Assembly (NCBI RefSeq): GCF_016306625.1
Contig: NZ_JACOII010000022.1
Location: 1-64,000, forward strand
Length of the DNA: 64,000 nucleotides
Direction: 5' to 3'
Origin: Xenorhabdus lircayensis
Lineage (GTDB): Bacteria; Pseudomonadota; Gammaproteobacteria; Enterobacterales; Enterobacteriaceae
Part shown: positions 45,268 through 54,945 of the stretch, in pieces
How the letters are laid out: each line of letters opens with the position of its first letter
Numbering within the stretch: position 1 is the first letter of the stretch
Made by a program: the position numbers and the translations under genes
The notes under the pieces: generated by a model
What the model saw: only the letters and a program-made list of their open reading frames with translations
Databases searched by the model: none
Told to the model about the DNA's origin: nothing

Positions 45268-46212
45268 TCAGGTATAAAAATAGCGCGTCAGGTGAAAAAA
45301 TATAGGGGCAGCAAAGCAAAGCGAGTCAATTCTGTCTAACATCCCGCCATGCCCTTCAATCATTCCGCCAAAATCCTTCACCCCACTGTCTCGTTTAATC
45401 GCCGACATACACACACCACCGATAAACCCCATCAGAGTGATTGCCAACGACATCAATCCCGCTTCCCACGGGGAAAATGGTGTTACCCAAAACAGCGACA
45501 TTCCCAACAGCACAGAAGCTAAAATCCCTCCAACAAATCCCTCAACCGTTTTATTGGGACTGAGTTTCGGCACAATCGGACGTTTGCCAAATAACTTCCC
45601 GAATACGTACTGCAAAACATCGGACATTTGCACTACAATCATCAGAAACAGCAACAGCTTGATATTTTGATCCTTGTACTCTGGAATATCCAACATCAAC
45701 AACGCTGGCGCATGACTGATGGCAAACACCGTCACCAGCATTCCCCACTCGATTTTGGCTGTTCGCTCCAGAAAATGCGTTGTATCCCCAACCAAAGCAA
45801 TACGGGCTGGCAGGAACAGGAATACATACACGGGAATAAACACCGAGAATAGCCCGTACCATTGCACGCCGACCAAGGCATACTGCACAGGTATAAAAAT
45901 AAAGAAACACCAGAACAGGGCTTCATGATCACTACGGCGAGTAGGTGTTAGCGTGATAAATTCGCGCAAGGCAAAAAATGACATCACAGCAAACAAGATG
46001 ACCGACCCTATTGGCCCAATAATAATAGCCACCACACAGATGATACACATCATCCACCAGCCACGAATTCGGGCATTCAGATTATCAATGGTAGCATTGC
46101 TCCTCTCCCCCGAATACCGGAAGGCCAAAATGCCGCCAATTACACTGGCGACAACTAAAACCCCAAATATTCCCCCCAGCAACAGCATCAAATCAGGATC
46201 GCTCTTCGTCAT
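45268..46212 (-). CDS. CdsA-family phosphatidate cytidylyltransferase
   Basis: Makes CDP-diacylglycerol from phosphatidic acid and CTP in the inner membrane. The 314 residues have about eight hydrophobic segments and the family signature near the C-terminus (SAIKRDSGVKDFG followed by GHGGMLDRIDS). It resembles the YnbB branch rather than the main CdsA, so it is likely a second copy. Its start overlaps the upstream acyltransferase stop by 4 bases (ATGA), so the pair is co-translated. Confidence 0.88.
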   Translation of the reverse strand: MTKSDPDLMLLLGGIFGVLVVASVIGGILAFRYSGERSNATIDNLNARIRGWWMMCIICVVAIIIGPIGSVILFAVMSFFALREFITLTPTRRSDHEALFWCFFIFIPVQYALVGVQWYGLFSVFIPVYVFLFLPARIALVGDTTHFLERTAKIEWGMLVTVFAISHAPALLMLDIPEYKDQNIKLLLFLMIVVQMSDVLQYVFGKLFGKRPIVPKLSPNKTVEGFVGGILASVLLGMSLFWVTPFSPWEAGLMSLAITLMGFIGGVCMSAIKRDSGVKDFGGMIEGHGGMLDRIDSLCFAAPIFFHLTRYFYT

Positions 46213-46850
46213 AGCACTAACTCCTTTAATGCAGACTGGGCACGTTGCAGGAACTCTTCCTTACTTTCACCTTCGCCCAATTTACCCAGTGGCTTACCAA
46301 ATGTGACCGAGCAAATGATTGGCACCAGCAATTTCTTTCCTTTCGGCAGGGCACGGTTCAAATTTTCCAGATAAACCGGCACAACTTCAGCATCGGGATA
46401 TTTACGAACCAGATGATACAGACCACTCTTGAACGGATTGATTTGCTCACCATCTCCCCGAGTTCCCTCCGGAAAGATAATCAAAGACTCTTTTTTCGCC
46501 AAAATCGCCTCCAAAGGCGCAAGCATCGCCCCTTTCGGCGAGTGTTCTCCATGACGTTCAATTAATACCGAACGAAATACCTTATGAATGAGATAACGAC
46601 GTAACTTGGTTTTATCCCAATAATCACGGGCAGCGACAGGATGAACCAAATGACGCAACGCGAGCGGAAGCCCAGACCAAATCACCAATCCATCAAGATG
46701 ACTGGAGTGATTAGCATAATAAATACGGCTCGCAATTGATGGTTTACAGCCAATCCATCGCGCCTGTACACCAGTTAAAAGACGACATAAGCCTGATAGC
46801 GTGACACCCATGACTTTCGACAATAGACTGATTTTACGAGGGTTATCCAT
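46209..46850 (-). CDS. PlsC-like 1-acylglycerol-3-phosphate acyltransferase
   Basis: The predicted product makes phosphatidic acid. It has the acyltransferase HX4D motif (NHSSHLDG) and FPEGTRG. I chose ATG 46850 (MDNPRKIS) with an AAGGA ribosome-binding site, giving 213 residues; the frame extends 24 codons to 46922. It is coupled to the CdsA-like gene. This pair, which supplies CDP-diacylglycerol, is absent from this position in E. coli. Confidence 0.85.
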   Translation of the reverse strand: MDNPRKISLLSKVMGVTLSGLCRLLTGVQARWIGCKPSIASRIYYANHSSHLDGLVIWSGLPLALRHLVHPVAARDYWDKTKLRRYLIHKVFRSVLIERHGEHSPKGAMLAPLEAILAKKESLIIFPEGTRGDGEQINPFKSGLYHLVRKYPDAEVVPVYLENLNRALPKGKKLLVPIICSVTFGKPLGKLGEGESKEEFLQRAQSALKELVL

Positions 46851-46998
46851 ATTGGGTATCCTTATCCCTTTTATGTGAGATGACTTTTTAGTTAACGAAG
46901 TGATAGAGCTTAAGATAATCAAGATTGGTCAAGATAACAACAGATTGGAGGAGTATTAATTAATAAACAATGCTTTTATTTCAGTGAGAGATTTATCT

Positions 46999-47055
46999 AA
47001 AAAAAAGCCCCACAAGGGGGCTGAAAGACAGGGATGGTGTCTATGGCAAGGAAAA
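46999..47055 (-). ncRNA. cpxQ: CpxQ small RNA (3' end of cpxP mRNA)
   Basis: Read on the minus strand, the cpxP 3' untranslated region starts TTTTCCTTGCCATAGACACC, continues with ATCCCTGTCTT, and ends in a terminator hairpin (AGCCCC/GGGGCT, 47022-47006) with eight T. From memory this is nearly identical to E. coli/Salmonella CpxQ, the Hfq-bound RNA cut by RNase E from cpxP mRNA that represses envelope-protein messages. The terminator hairpin sequence differs but the body is conserved. Confidence 0.88.
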
Positions 47056-47096
47056 TCGTTGTTGATGATATTGTGTATCAAAGTACTAGCAAAAAT

Positions 47097-47600
47097 TCAG
47101 TCCATTCCTTGAGCTATACGCGTTTCATAGCGTTTCTGTAATAGCGCATTCTGCTCCGGTGTTAACAGTTGATATATCTGGTTGCGAATACGCGCGATTT
47201 CTACGCCCAGCTCAACATTCTTTTTTGCTATTTTTTCAAGCTGCAACCGAACTGCAGCTTCATCAAAATTCTTTGCAGTCAAAAGTTCATGCATCTTTTG
47301 ACGCTCAACTCGCATTTCGAGCAACGATTGCTCATTCAGATGTTGCTTTTTCACTAAATTCCACATCTGCTGACGTTGCTGTTCAGTTAATGTTATTCCA
47401 CCGAAGACATAACTATAGTTGTAGTTATGTTCATCACTACGGTGATAACTAAAATCCCTCTTATGACCACCGCATGGCATACAATACGACGAGGAACTTG
47501 GAGCCTCAGGAACATTATCCGTATCAGCAGTTTCAGCTAAGGCCACTGTTGTTCCAAGAACAACCATTGACGCTAGAGCCAATATTGCTATGTTACGCAT
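47097..47600 (-). CDS. cpxP: Periplasmic Cpx pathway inhibitor CpxP
   Basis: Chaperone-like inhibitor of CpxA. The 167 residues have a signal peptide ending ALA at about residue 22, a Ser/Cys-rich segment (SSSSYCMPCGGH), and the two LTXXQ motifs (LTEQQ and LTPEQ) of the Spy/CpxP family. The N-terminal third differs from E. coli CpxP and has a CXXC pair, unusual for the family. It is divergent from cpxRA with a CpxR box between, and its 3' end encodes CpxQ. Confidence 0.93.
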   Translation of the reverse strand: MRNIAILALASMVVLGTTVALAETADTDNVPEAPSSSSYCMPCGGHKRDFSYHRSDEHNYNYSYVFGGITLTEQQRQQMWNLVKKQHLNEQSLLEMRVERQKMHELLTAKNFDEAAVRLQLEKIAKKNVELGVEIARIRNQIYQLLTPEQNALLQKRYETRIAQGMD

Positions 47601-47685
47601 TAAATCTCCCCGCTGTTTCGAACAGCAGCATTCGATTCAGTGCGGATAACTATAACCCTGCGGCTGCAAACTAGCGTCAGAGCAT

Positions 47686-47700
47686 GTAAAAGAACGTAAA
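47686..47700. promoter_or_regulatory. CpxR box in the cpxP-cpxR region
   Basis: GTAAAAGAACGTAAA is a perfect match to the CpxR consensus GTAAA-N5-GTAAA. It lies 86 bases from cpxP and 53 from cpxR, fitting autoactivation of both directions. Confidence 0.88.
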
Positions 47701-47752
47701 GTCATGGAATAGCGGAGTTTGTTATCGTATTTTGCTCTTGGAGGAAGAATTA

Positions 47753-48445
47753 ATGCATAAAATCTTATTAGTTGATGATGACCGCGAGCTGACATCTCTA
47801 TTAAAAGAGTTGCTCGAGATGGAAGGATTCAATGTTGTTATCGCCCATGATGGCGAGCAGGCTTTACAATATATCGATCCTTCAATTGACCTGTTATTGC
47901 TGGACATCATGATGCCACGCAAGAACGGCATTGAGACGCTTAAAGAGCTACGGCAATACCATCAGACCCCCGTTATCATGTTAACGGCACGTGGAAGCGA
48001 CTTAGACCGTGTTTTGGGATTAGAACTGGGAGCTGATGACTATCTCCCGAAACCTTTTAATGATCGCGAGCTAGTTGCCCGCATACGTGCGATATTGCGT
48101 CGATCCAACTGGAGCGAGCAACAAGCTGATATCGGGACACCTATACTTGAAGTCGACAAACTGCAACTCAACCCTGGGCGTCAGGAGGCCAGTTTTGACG
48201 GTACGATTTTGGATCTCACCGGAACAGAGTTCACTCTGCTATATTTATTAGCGCAACATTTGGGACAAGTCGTTTCCCGTGAACATTTAAGTCAGGAAGT
48301 ATTGGGGAAACGCTTAACTCCTTTTGATCGAGCCATTGATATGCACATTTCTAATTTACGTCGTAAATTACCAAATCGAACTGACGAACTTCCATGGTTT
48401 AAGACATTACGTGGCCGTGGATACTTAATGGTTTCCGCAAAATGA
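47753..48445 (+). CDS. cpxR: Envelope-stress response regulator CpxR
   Basis: OmpR-type response regulator. The 230 residues have a receiver domain with phospho-acceptor Asp51 (LLLLDIMMP), acidic pocket DDD at 8-10, Lys in PKPF, and a C-terminal winged helix (DMHISNLRRKLP). I chose ATG 47753 (MHKILLVDDD) behind GGAGG; an ATG at 47732 would add seven residues. Confidence 0.97.
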   Translation: MHKILLVDDDRELTSLLKELLEMEGFNVVIAHDGEQALQYIDPSIDLLLLDIMMPRKNGIETLKELRQYHQTPVIMLTARGSDLDRVLGLELGADDYLPKPFNDRELVARIRAILRRSNWSEQQADIGTPILEVDKLQLNPGRQEASFDGTILDLTGTEFTLLYLLAQHLGQVVSREHLSQEVLGKRLTPFDRAIDMHISNLRRKLPNRTDELPWFKTLRGRGYLMVSAK

Positions 48446-49824
48446 TCAACAGCTTGACAGCCCGTATATTCGCAATTTTCTGGCTCACACTTGCACTTGT
48501 CCTGATGGTGGCCTTAATGGCCCCCAAACTGGATTCACGACAATTAACTCCACTTCTGGACAGTGAATATCAGCAGGGGAAAAAACTGGCAAAGCAAATA
48601 GAAGAAGAATTAACACGCTACCCTGCGAATGACATGTTCTGGTGGCTACGGCTGGATCGCACTATTGCCCAGCTGACGCCACCGGGCCAACGTTTGCTCC
48701 TCGTCACCAGTGAAGGGCGTATCATTGACATTGACATTGATACCCAATCCCGCCAGATACAAGTTGTCCGCAACTTTATTGGACAATCTGATAACGCGGA
48801 TCACCCTAAAAAGAAAAAATATGGTCGCTCCGAAATACTCGGCCCTTTTTCTATCCGCGACGGTGAAGATCAGTACCAGCTCTACCTGGTCAGGCCGGCG
48901 GGCAGTCCCCAATCAGACTTTATTAACTTAATGTTTGATCGGCCATTTTTACTGCCAGCGGCAACCATGTTAATCAGCGCCCCATTACTATTATGGCTGG
49001 CATGGAGCTTGGCAAAACCGGCTCGTAAATTAAAAAATGCGGCAGATGACGTCGCGAAAGGAAACTTACGGCAACACCCTGAGCTAGAATCCGGCCCACA
49101 AGAATTTTTGGCTGCGGGCAGTAGCTTCAACCAGATGATTAGCGCACTGGAAAGCATGGTCACCGCTCAACAACGGCTTATTTCCGATATCTCCCATGAA
49201 CTACGCACACCGCTTACGCGCTTACAATTGGCAACAGCCTTACTGCGCCGACGTCACGGTGAATGCAAAGAACTGCAACGTATCGAAACAGAGACCCAGC
49301 GTCTGGATGGAATGATTAATGACCTGTTAGTACTTTCCCGCAATCAACATAAAAACGAATTACTACGCGAGAATATCAAAGCCTACGATGTATGGCATGA
49401 CATCTTGGAGAACGCCAAATTCGAAGTCGAGCAAATGAACAAAACGCTGGATATCGTTTCTCCTCCTGGTAATTGGGTAATTTATTGCAACCCGGCAACC
49501 CTTGGCAGCGCACTGGAAAATATCGTCCGTAACGCGCTTCGTTACTCCAGCAGCCATATCGCAGTTGCATTTAAAGCAGATAACCAAGGCGTGACGATTA
49601 CGGTTGATGATGATGGTCCGGGAGTTAGCCCAGAAGACCGAGAACATATCTTCCGGCCGTTTTATCGGACAGATGAAGCAAGGGATAGAGAGTCTGGGGG
49701 AACGGGGCTGGGGCTAGCAATAGTTGAGACTGCTGTGAGTCAGCATCGAGGCTGGGTGAGAGCAGAAGATAGTTCTTTGGGCGGATTACGGTTAGTGATT
49801 TGGTTGCCGCTGCATGGAAGGTAA
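48442..49824 (+). CDS. cpxA: Envelope-stress sensor histidine kinase CpxA
   Basis: The 460 residues contain membrane segment 1 (about 9-27), a periplasmic sensor domain (about 28-165), membrane segment 2 (about 168-190), HAMP, the phosphorylated His252 in SDISHELRTPLTRLQ, and the ATPase domain (NIVRNALRYS, DDGPGV, GGTGLGLAIVETAV). Its start overlaps the cpxR stop by 4 bases (ATGA). Confidence 0.97.
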   Translation: MINSLTARIFAIFWLTLALVLMVALMAPKLDSRQLTPLLDSEYQQGKKLAKQIEEELTRYPANDMFWWLRLDRTIAQLTPPGQRLLLVTSEGRIIDIDIDTQSRQIQVVRNFIGQSDNADHPKKKKYGRSEILGPFSIRDGEDQYQLYLVRPAGSPQSDFINLMFDRPFLLPAATMLISAPLLLWLAWSLAKPARKLKNAADDVAKGNLRQHPELESGPQEFLAAGSSFNQMISALESMVTAQQRLISDISHELRTPLTRLQLATALLRRRHGECKELQRIETETQRLDGMINDLLVLSRNQHKNELLRENIKAYDVWHDILENAKFEVEQMNKTLDIVSPPGNWVIYCNPATLGSALENIVRNALRYSSSHIAVAFKADNQGVTITVDDDGPGVSPEDREHIFRPFYRTDEARDRESGGTGLGLAIVETAVSQHRGWVRAEDSSLGGLRLVIWLPLHGR

Positions 49825-50010
49825 ACAGAGTCCGCCTTGAGATTTAGTTAGTTGCGATGTGTAGCAATGAAAGGAAAAAGATTATTGTGCTTGACCTTAA
49901 GGCATCAAGGGACTAACCTCGTCGCGGCTTAACGCAAATCATTGATATGTTAATTTTTGTTAAATGGAAAAATCCTTTTATATTAATTAGTTAAGTAAAA
50001 TCATTACGCA

Positions 50011-50052
50011 CAGCAGGCACTCTGGGAGCCGTAACCTAGTGCGGTAGCTTTG
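50011..50052 (+). promoter_or_regulatory. JUMPstart / ops element of the O-antigen operon
   Basis: CAGCAGGCACTCTGGGAGCC followed by TAACCTAGTGCGGTAGCTTTG fits the JUMPstart motif, with its ops core GTGCGGTAGCTT at 50039-50050 (consensus GGCGGTAGCGT). RfaH binds the paused polymerase here and prevents termination in long polysaccharide operons. The rest of the 308-base intergenic region after cpxA (49825-50132) shows no gene. Confidence 0.85.
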
Positions 50053-50132
50053 ATTAAGCATCGCAAAATATATTCCATAAAACTTCCTTTCCGATTCTGC
50101 ATCAATACTAAAATCAACTGAAAAACTCAAAA

Positions 50133-51209
50133 ATGAAAATTCTGGTTACTGGTGGAGCAGGTTTTATTGGCTCTGCATTAATTCGACATATTATCAACCA
50201 TACTAATGATAGCGTTATTAATGTTGATAAACTTACTTATGCAGGCAATTTAGAATCACTCAAAGAAATTGACAATAGTCCACGGTATTCTTTTGAAAAA
50301 GCAGATATTTGTGATCGCAATGGGCTAGATAACATATTAGAGCAATACCAGCCTGATGCTATTATGCATTTAGCTGCCGAAAGCCATGTTGATCGCTCAA
50401 TCAGTGGCCCTAGTGATTTTATTGAAACCAATATTATTGGTACTTACACCCTTCTGGAAGCCACAAGAAATTATTGGCAACAATTGCCTGAAGACAAAAA
50501 AAACAAATTCATTTTTCACCATATTTCAACTGATGAAGTATATGGTGATTTACCTCATCCAGACCAATTCCCAGATGGTTCTTCACTTCCTTTATTTACC
50601 GAAACAACGGCCTATGCCCCAAGTAGCCCTTACTCAGCATCAAAAGCATCCAGCGATCATTTAGTCAGGGCATGGCACAGAACCTATGGACTACCAACAA
50701 TAGTAACCAACTGTTCTAATAATTATGGGCCTTACCATTTTCCAGAAAAATTGATTCCTCTAGTTATCCTAAATGCATTAGAAGGAAAATCCTTACCAGT
50801 CTATGGCAAAGGAGAGCAAATTCGAGATTGGTTATATGTTGAGGATCATGCTAGAGCACTACATTTAGTTATGAGTAGTGGTAAAAATGGCGAGACTTAT
50901 AATATTGGCGGTCATAACGAAAAAACTAACCTCGAAGTTGTCGAGAAAATTTGCCATATTTTGGATGAACTCGTTCCCAAAGAAATTTCGTACAAAAAAC
51001 AAATTACTTTTGTTTCTGATCGACCTGGGCATGATCGTCGCTATGCTATTGATGCAACAAAAATTAAATCTGAATTAGATTGGATACCATTTGAGACTTT
51101 TGAAAGTGGCCTCCAAAAAACAGTGAAGTGGTACCTAACCAACAAAAAATGGTACAGTAATATCCAAAGAAAAGCTTACAAATATCAACAATCAGATTTG
51201 GGGAAATAA
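50133..51209 (+). CDS. rfbB: dTDP-glucose 4,6-dehydratase
   Basis: Makes dTDP-4-keto-6-deoxyglucose. The 358 residues are an extended SDR with NAD motif [10 protein letters not shown] (7-16), the STDEVYG catalytic Thr-Asp-Glu segment, the YSASK Tyr/Lys pair, and GHDRRYAID. First gene of the O-antigen cluster, about 80 bases after the ops element. Confidence 0.96.
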   Translation: MKILVTGGAGFIGSALIRHIINHTNDSVINVDKLTYAGNLESLKEIDNSPRYSFEKADICDRNGLDNILEQYQPDAIMHLAAESHVDRSISGPSDFIETNIIGTYTLLEATRNYWQQLPEDKKNKFIFHHISTDEVYGDLPHPDQFPDGSSLPLFTETTAYAPSSPYSASKASSDHLVRAWHRTYGLPTIVTNCSNNYGPYHFPEKLIPLVILNALEGKSLPVYGKGEQIRDWLYVEDHARALHLVMSSGKNGETYNIGGHNEKTNLEVVEKICHILDELVPKEISYKKQITFVSDRPGHDRRYAIDATKIKSELDWIPFETFESGLQKTVKWYLTNKKWYSNIQRKAYKYQQSDLGK

Positions 51210-51211
51210 AA

Positions 51212-52075
51212 TTGAAAGGAATTATTCTAGCTGGAGGTTCAGGAAGTCGTCTATATCCTATTACAAAAGGTATTTCTAAACAGTTACTTCCTGTCTACGA
51301 CAAGCCAATGATATATTATCCCTTATCTGTCCTAATGCTTGCCGGAATTCGTAACATATTAATTATAACCACTCCAGAAGATAATATTAGCTTTAAACGT
51401 CTTTTAGGAGATGGAAGCCAATTTGGAATTAATATTCAATATACTATACAACCGTCACCTGATGGATTAGCTCAAGCATTTATTCTAGGTGAAGAATTCA
51501 TTGGAAGTGATCAAGTTTGCCTTGTTCTAGGTGATAATATCTTTTTTGGTCAATCATTTGGAAATCAGTTAAAAAAAGTCTGTGCTCATACAGAAGGTGC
51601 TACTGTATTTGGCTATCAAGTGATGGATCCTGAAAGATTTGGTGTAGTTGAGTTTAACGACTGTTTCCAAGCTTTATCTATAGAAGAAAAACCACAGCAT
51701 CCAAAATCTAATTGGGCAGTAACTGGATTATATTTCTATGATAATAATGTCATTAACATAGCGAAAAGTATAAAACCATCCAAGCGTGGTGAATTAGAAA
51801 TAACAAGCATAAATCAAGCATATCTTGAAAAAGGCCTACTACGAGTAGAACAGTTAGGACGTGGCTTCGCATGGCTAGATACCGGAACCCACGATTCCTT
51901 ATTAGATGCATCTCAATTTGTCCAAACAGTCGAAAAAAGACAAAGATTTAAAATTGCCTGCTTAGAAGAAATTGCATTTAATCAAGGATGGATGAGTAAA
52001 GATATGATCGAAGAAATTGGAAATAAACTGTCTAAGACTGGGTATGGTCAATACTTATTAAACTTATCTAAATAA
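51212..52075 (+). CDS. rfbA: Glucose-1-phosphate thymidylyltransferase
   Basis: Forms dTDP-glucose from dTTP and glucose-1-phosphate. The 287 residues have the nucleotide-binding signature [20 protein letters not shown], metal-site LGDNIFF, and [10 protein letters not shown]-type motif. It starts with TTG two bases after the rfbB stop, with GGGG upstream as ribosome-binding site; later ATGs would delete the GG nucleotide motif. Confidence 0.95.
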   Translation: MKGIILAGGSGSRLYPITKGISKQLLPVYDKPMIYYPLSVLMLAGIRNILIITTPEDNISFKRLLGDGSQFGINIQYTIQPSPDGLAQAFILGEEFIGSDQVCLVLGDNIFFGQSFGNQLKKVCAHTEGATVFGYQVMDPERFGVVEFNDCFQALSIEEKPQHPKSNWAVTGLYFYDNNVINIAKSIKPSKRGELEITSINQAYLEKGLLRVEQLGRGFAWLDTGTHDSLLDASQFVQTVEKRQRFKIACLEEIAFNQGWMSKDMIEEIGNKLSKTGYGQYLLNLSK

Positions 52076-52088
52076 TCATGTAGATACT

Positions 52089-52637
52089 ATGAATATAATC
52101 CAAACAAAAATAGAAGATTTACTAATAATTGAACCCAAGATATTCAATGATGAACGTGGTTTTTTCTATGAAACATATCAAAAACAACGATATAAATCTG
52201 CTGATGTTTCTACTGATTTCGTACAAGATAACCGCTCTCGCTCTGGTAAAGGAATTTTGAGGGGACTACATTTTCAAAAAACTAAACCACAAGGAAAGCT
52301 AGTCACAGTTACACACGGTGCTGTATTTGACGTGGCGGTTGATTTGCGACCTAATTCACCAACATTTGGTCAACATGAATCAATTATTTTAACTGGTGAA
52401 AATCATCTCCAATTTTATATTCCTCCTGGATTTGCACATGGATTTTGTGTCTTAAGCGAATTTGCTGATTTTCAATATAAGTGCACTGATTATTATGATC
52501 CAGCCGACGAAAGTGGCCTCTTGTGGTCTGATCCTAAACTTTCTATCGACTGGCCTATTGACTCACCCATTTTATCGCCTAAAGATCAGGCTCTACCCAA
52601 ATTTGATGAAATTAAAGAAAAATTACTTCAAGGATGA
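52089..52637 (+). CDS. rfbC: dTDP-4-dehydrorhamnose 3,5-epimerase
   Basis: The 182-residue cupin-fold epimerase carries RGLHFQKTKPQGKLVTVTHG (catalytic His) and the YKCTDYYDPADESG segment typical of RmlC. Overlaps the next gene by 4 bases. It provides the dTDP-4-keto-L-rhamnose precursor, but no classical rfbD (RmlD) follows in the window. Confidence 0.95.
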   Translation: MNIIQTKIEDLLIIEPKIFNDERGFFYETYQKQRYKSADVSTDFVQDNRSRSGKGILRGLHFQKTKPQGKLVTVTHGAVFDVAVDLRPNSPTFGQHESIILTGENHLQFYIPPGFAHGFCVLSEFADFQYKCTDYYDPADESGLLWSDPKLSIDWPIDSPILSPKDQALPKFDEIKEKLLQG

Positions 52638-53473
52638 TTATAATGGGAAAGTTCACTGTATTTGGCGGCCGTGGTTTTATTGGTTCCAAAATCGTGGAAA
52701 TATTACTAGAGCAAGGACATAAGGTATGGATTCCCCTTAGAGGCGACGACAATATTTTAAAAAAACCTCTCGGAACCGTTATATATTGTGCAGGTAATGG
52801 AAATTGCCAAGATACTCCTTTTGATGTCTTCGAAGCTAACACATGCTTATTGGCCAATATTTTAAAAAAATCACAATTCAACCAGCTACTATATATATCG
52901 TCAACTCGTGTATATATGAATAATCAAGCTGCGAGTGAAAATAAAGATTTAAAGGTCTGTGTAGATGATAGCCGTCGATTATTTAATTTAACAAAATTAG
53001 TTGCCGAAGAACTATGCCTTAAAAGTGGCAGAAATATTTGTATAGTACGTCCTAGTAATGTATATGGCGTTGCATTAAATAGTCCTTTATTCTTACCATC
53101 CATCACACGTAATGCAATAAAGAATGGGAAAATTGACATGTATATAAAACATAATTATGCTAAGGATTATGTTTCTGTCACCGATGTAGCTAATGCTAGT
53201 ATATATTTGTCGAATAAAAAAGAAGCCATTGGAAAGATTATTAATATTGCTGCTGGCTATAATGTTACAGCTGAAAAAATAGCAAATACTTTGCAAAAAA
53301 ATACTCAATGTAAAGTAATCTGGCACCAAATTGAACTCCCAGATGAAAACTTCCCAATAATTGATATCTCTCTACTCAAACAACTAATGCCTTCATGTTC
53401 GCCTCGTGATGTGATAGACGATCTTGAAAAGATGATTCATAGTTTTAGAATAGAATTGAGTACCATACAATGA
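52634..53473 (+). CDS. Extended-SDR NAD-dependent epimerase/reductase with Tyr to Phe change
   Basis: The 279 residues show an N-terminal Rossmann motif (TVFGGRGFIGSKI), the catalytic-serine region LLYISSTRVYM, and PSNVYG. Where the family has YxxxK, this protein has FNLTK (SRRLFNLTKLVAEEL), so the usual catalytic tyrosine is a phenylalanine while the lysine is kept. It follows rfbC directly (4-base overlap), the place where a 4-keto reductase is expected. It may make the final dTDP-6-deoxyhexose, or be a dehydratase-like or inactive variant; I cannot name the product. Confidence 0.75.
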   Translation: MIIMGKFTVFGGRGFIGSKIVEILLEQGHKVWIPLRGDDNILKKPLGTVIYCAGNGNCQDTPFDVFEANTCLLANILKKSQFNQLLYISSTRVYMNNQAASENKDLKVCVDDSRRLFNLTKLVAEELCLKSGRNICIVRPSNVYGVALNSPLFLPSITRNAIKNGKIDMYIKHNYAKDYVSVTDVANASIYLSNKKEAIGKIINIAAGYNVTAEKIANTLQKNTQCKVIWHQIELPDENFPIIDISLLKQLMPSCSPRDVIDDLEKMIHSFRIELSTIQ

Positions 53474-54945
53474 GTGGTTTTAAACGGCTCATCAAAAATT
53501 CAGTCGCTAATATAATAAATGGATTTTCTAATGTTATTATGGGGATAATTATATCCCCTTTTCTTTTATCGACACTATCAATTGATGAGTTTTCCATATG
53601 GAGTCTAATGCTACAAGTTGGTGCATTTTTTTCTTTACTCGGATTTGGCAGCCAGGTTGCAGTATCTCGTTATATAACAATTGCGAAAACAAATAAAAAC
53701 TGTTCTGAAGAATACAAAACTATAAAAAATGGCCTACGACTATGCCTAATTAGTATATTTATTGCTATAATAATACTACTTCTAGTATGTTTCTCATTTA
53801 AGAGTATATTCAATGAGATTGATTATGAAGAAATTAAGAATGTAGAGTTATCTTTCTTTTTAGTTTCTCTTTCATTTATATTTGGTTTAGTACCTTCAAT
53901 ATTTTTCGGTTATTTTATGGGTATAGAAAGAAATGATATACCTGCAACTATCAACCTAATTTCCAGAATAATAATTGGAGCAGGAATTATAATTTCATCA
54001 GCACATGGCATATTCTATATGTCCTGTTTGTATTTTTTACTAAATTCAATTTCCTATATATGTATCTATCTTGTTTATAAGAAGAAAACCACTTTCACAA
54101 AAGATTATTCTAAACACAACCAGCCAACATTCAGAGAATTTATTTCATATTGTTTTGGTATCTCTGTTTTCAATTTTTCTATGTTTTTAATTACAGGATT
54201 AAACAGTATACTTGTTGGTAAATATGCATTTAAAGAGTTTGCGTTTTACTCATTAGCTATGACTCTAACTTCAACAGCAATCGGTTTTTTAGCTGCGGGG
54301 CTTACACCTATTCTTCAACCACTTATAAAATCCTCTCAGAACAATGAAGATAAAAATATCAGTAATATAGTCTATTGTTTAACAATAATAATTTTATTAA
54401 TAATCATAATTACTATTTCTATAATTCCATTCATTGGATACCCTATATTAACTTTATGGTTAGGCCATAATATATCAGATAATACTTACGATATATTCCT
54501 TTGTCTATTATCAGTTAGCTTAATAAGAATGATTGGGGCTCCTTTAAGTTTATTGTATATAGCAAAAGCCAAACAAAATGAAATAATGTACATACCCTTT
54601 ATTGAGGGTGTAATAAGTGTACTCCTAACAATTTTCCTTATACAACATTATGGAATGTATGCAGTTCCAATCAGCATGGCTTGCGCAATAATTATTATAC
54701 TATTTATATATTATTTTAGGTTATTAAAAATACTAACTATAAATCCTTACCAAAATAAATTTAAATTAATTTTCTTACTGACCCCACCTATATTAGTAGG
54801 TATGGTTTATATATCTTTTTATAAACATTTGGTAAATTATGACACTGCTTTGATAAAAATAATCACTATAATGACATCATTGTTTATACTAAATGAGCTT
54901 AAGAAAAAGGTCTTGGAGCTAAGAAATTATCTAAGGAATCAATAA
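53470..54945 (+). CDS. wzx: O-antigen flippase (Wzx-type, MATE/MVF superfamily)
   Basis: The 491-residue protein has about 12-14 hydrophobic segments, basic ends and the two-domain pattern of polysaccharide flippases (SVANIINGFSNVIMGIIISP start; GFGSQVAVSRYI). It would move the lipid-linked O-unit to the periplasmic face. It overlaps the previous gene by 4 bases. Very AT-rich, as usual for this family. Confidence 0.87.
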   Translation: MSGFKRLIKNSVANIINGFSNVIMGIIISPFLLSTLSIDEFSIWSLMLQVGAFFSLLGFGSQVAVSRYITIAKTNKNCSEEYKTIKNGLRLCLISIFIAIIILLLVCFSFKSIFNEIDYEEIKNVELSFFLVSLSFIFGLVPSIFFGYFMGIERNDIPATINLISRIIIGAGIIISSAHGIFYMSCLYFLLNSISYICIYLVYKKKTTFTKDYSKHNQPTFREFISYCFGISVFNFSMFLITGLNSILVGKYAFKEFAFYSLAMTLTSTAIGFLAAGLTPILQPLIKSSQNNEDKNISNIVYCLTIIILLIIIITISIIPFIGYPILTLWLGHNISDNTYDIFLCLLSVSLIRMIGAPLSLLYIAKAKQNEIMYIPFIEGVISVLLTIFLIQHYGMYAVPISMACAIIIILFIYYFRLLKILTINPYQNKFKLIFLLTPPILVGMVYISFYKHLVNYDTALIKIITIMTSLFILNELKKKVLELRNYLRNQ

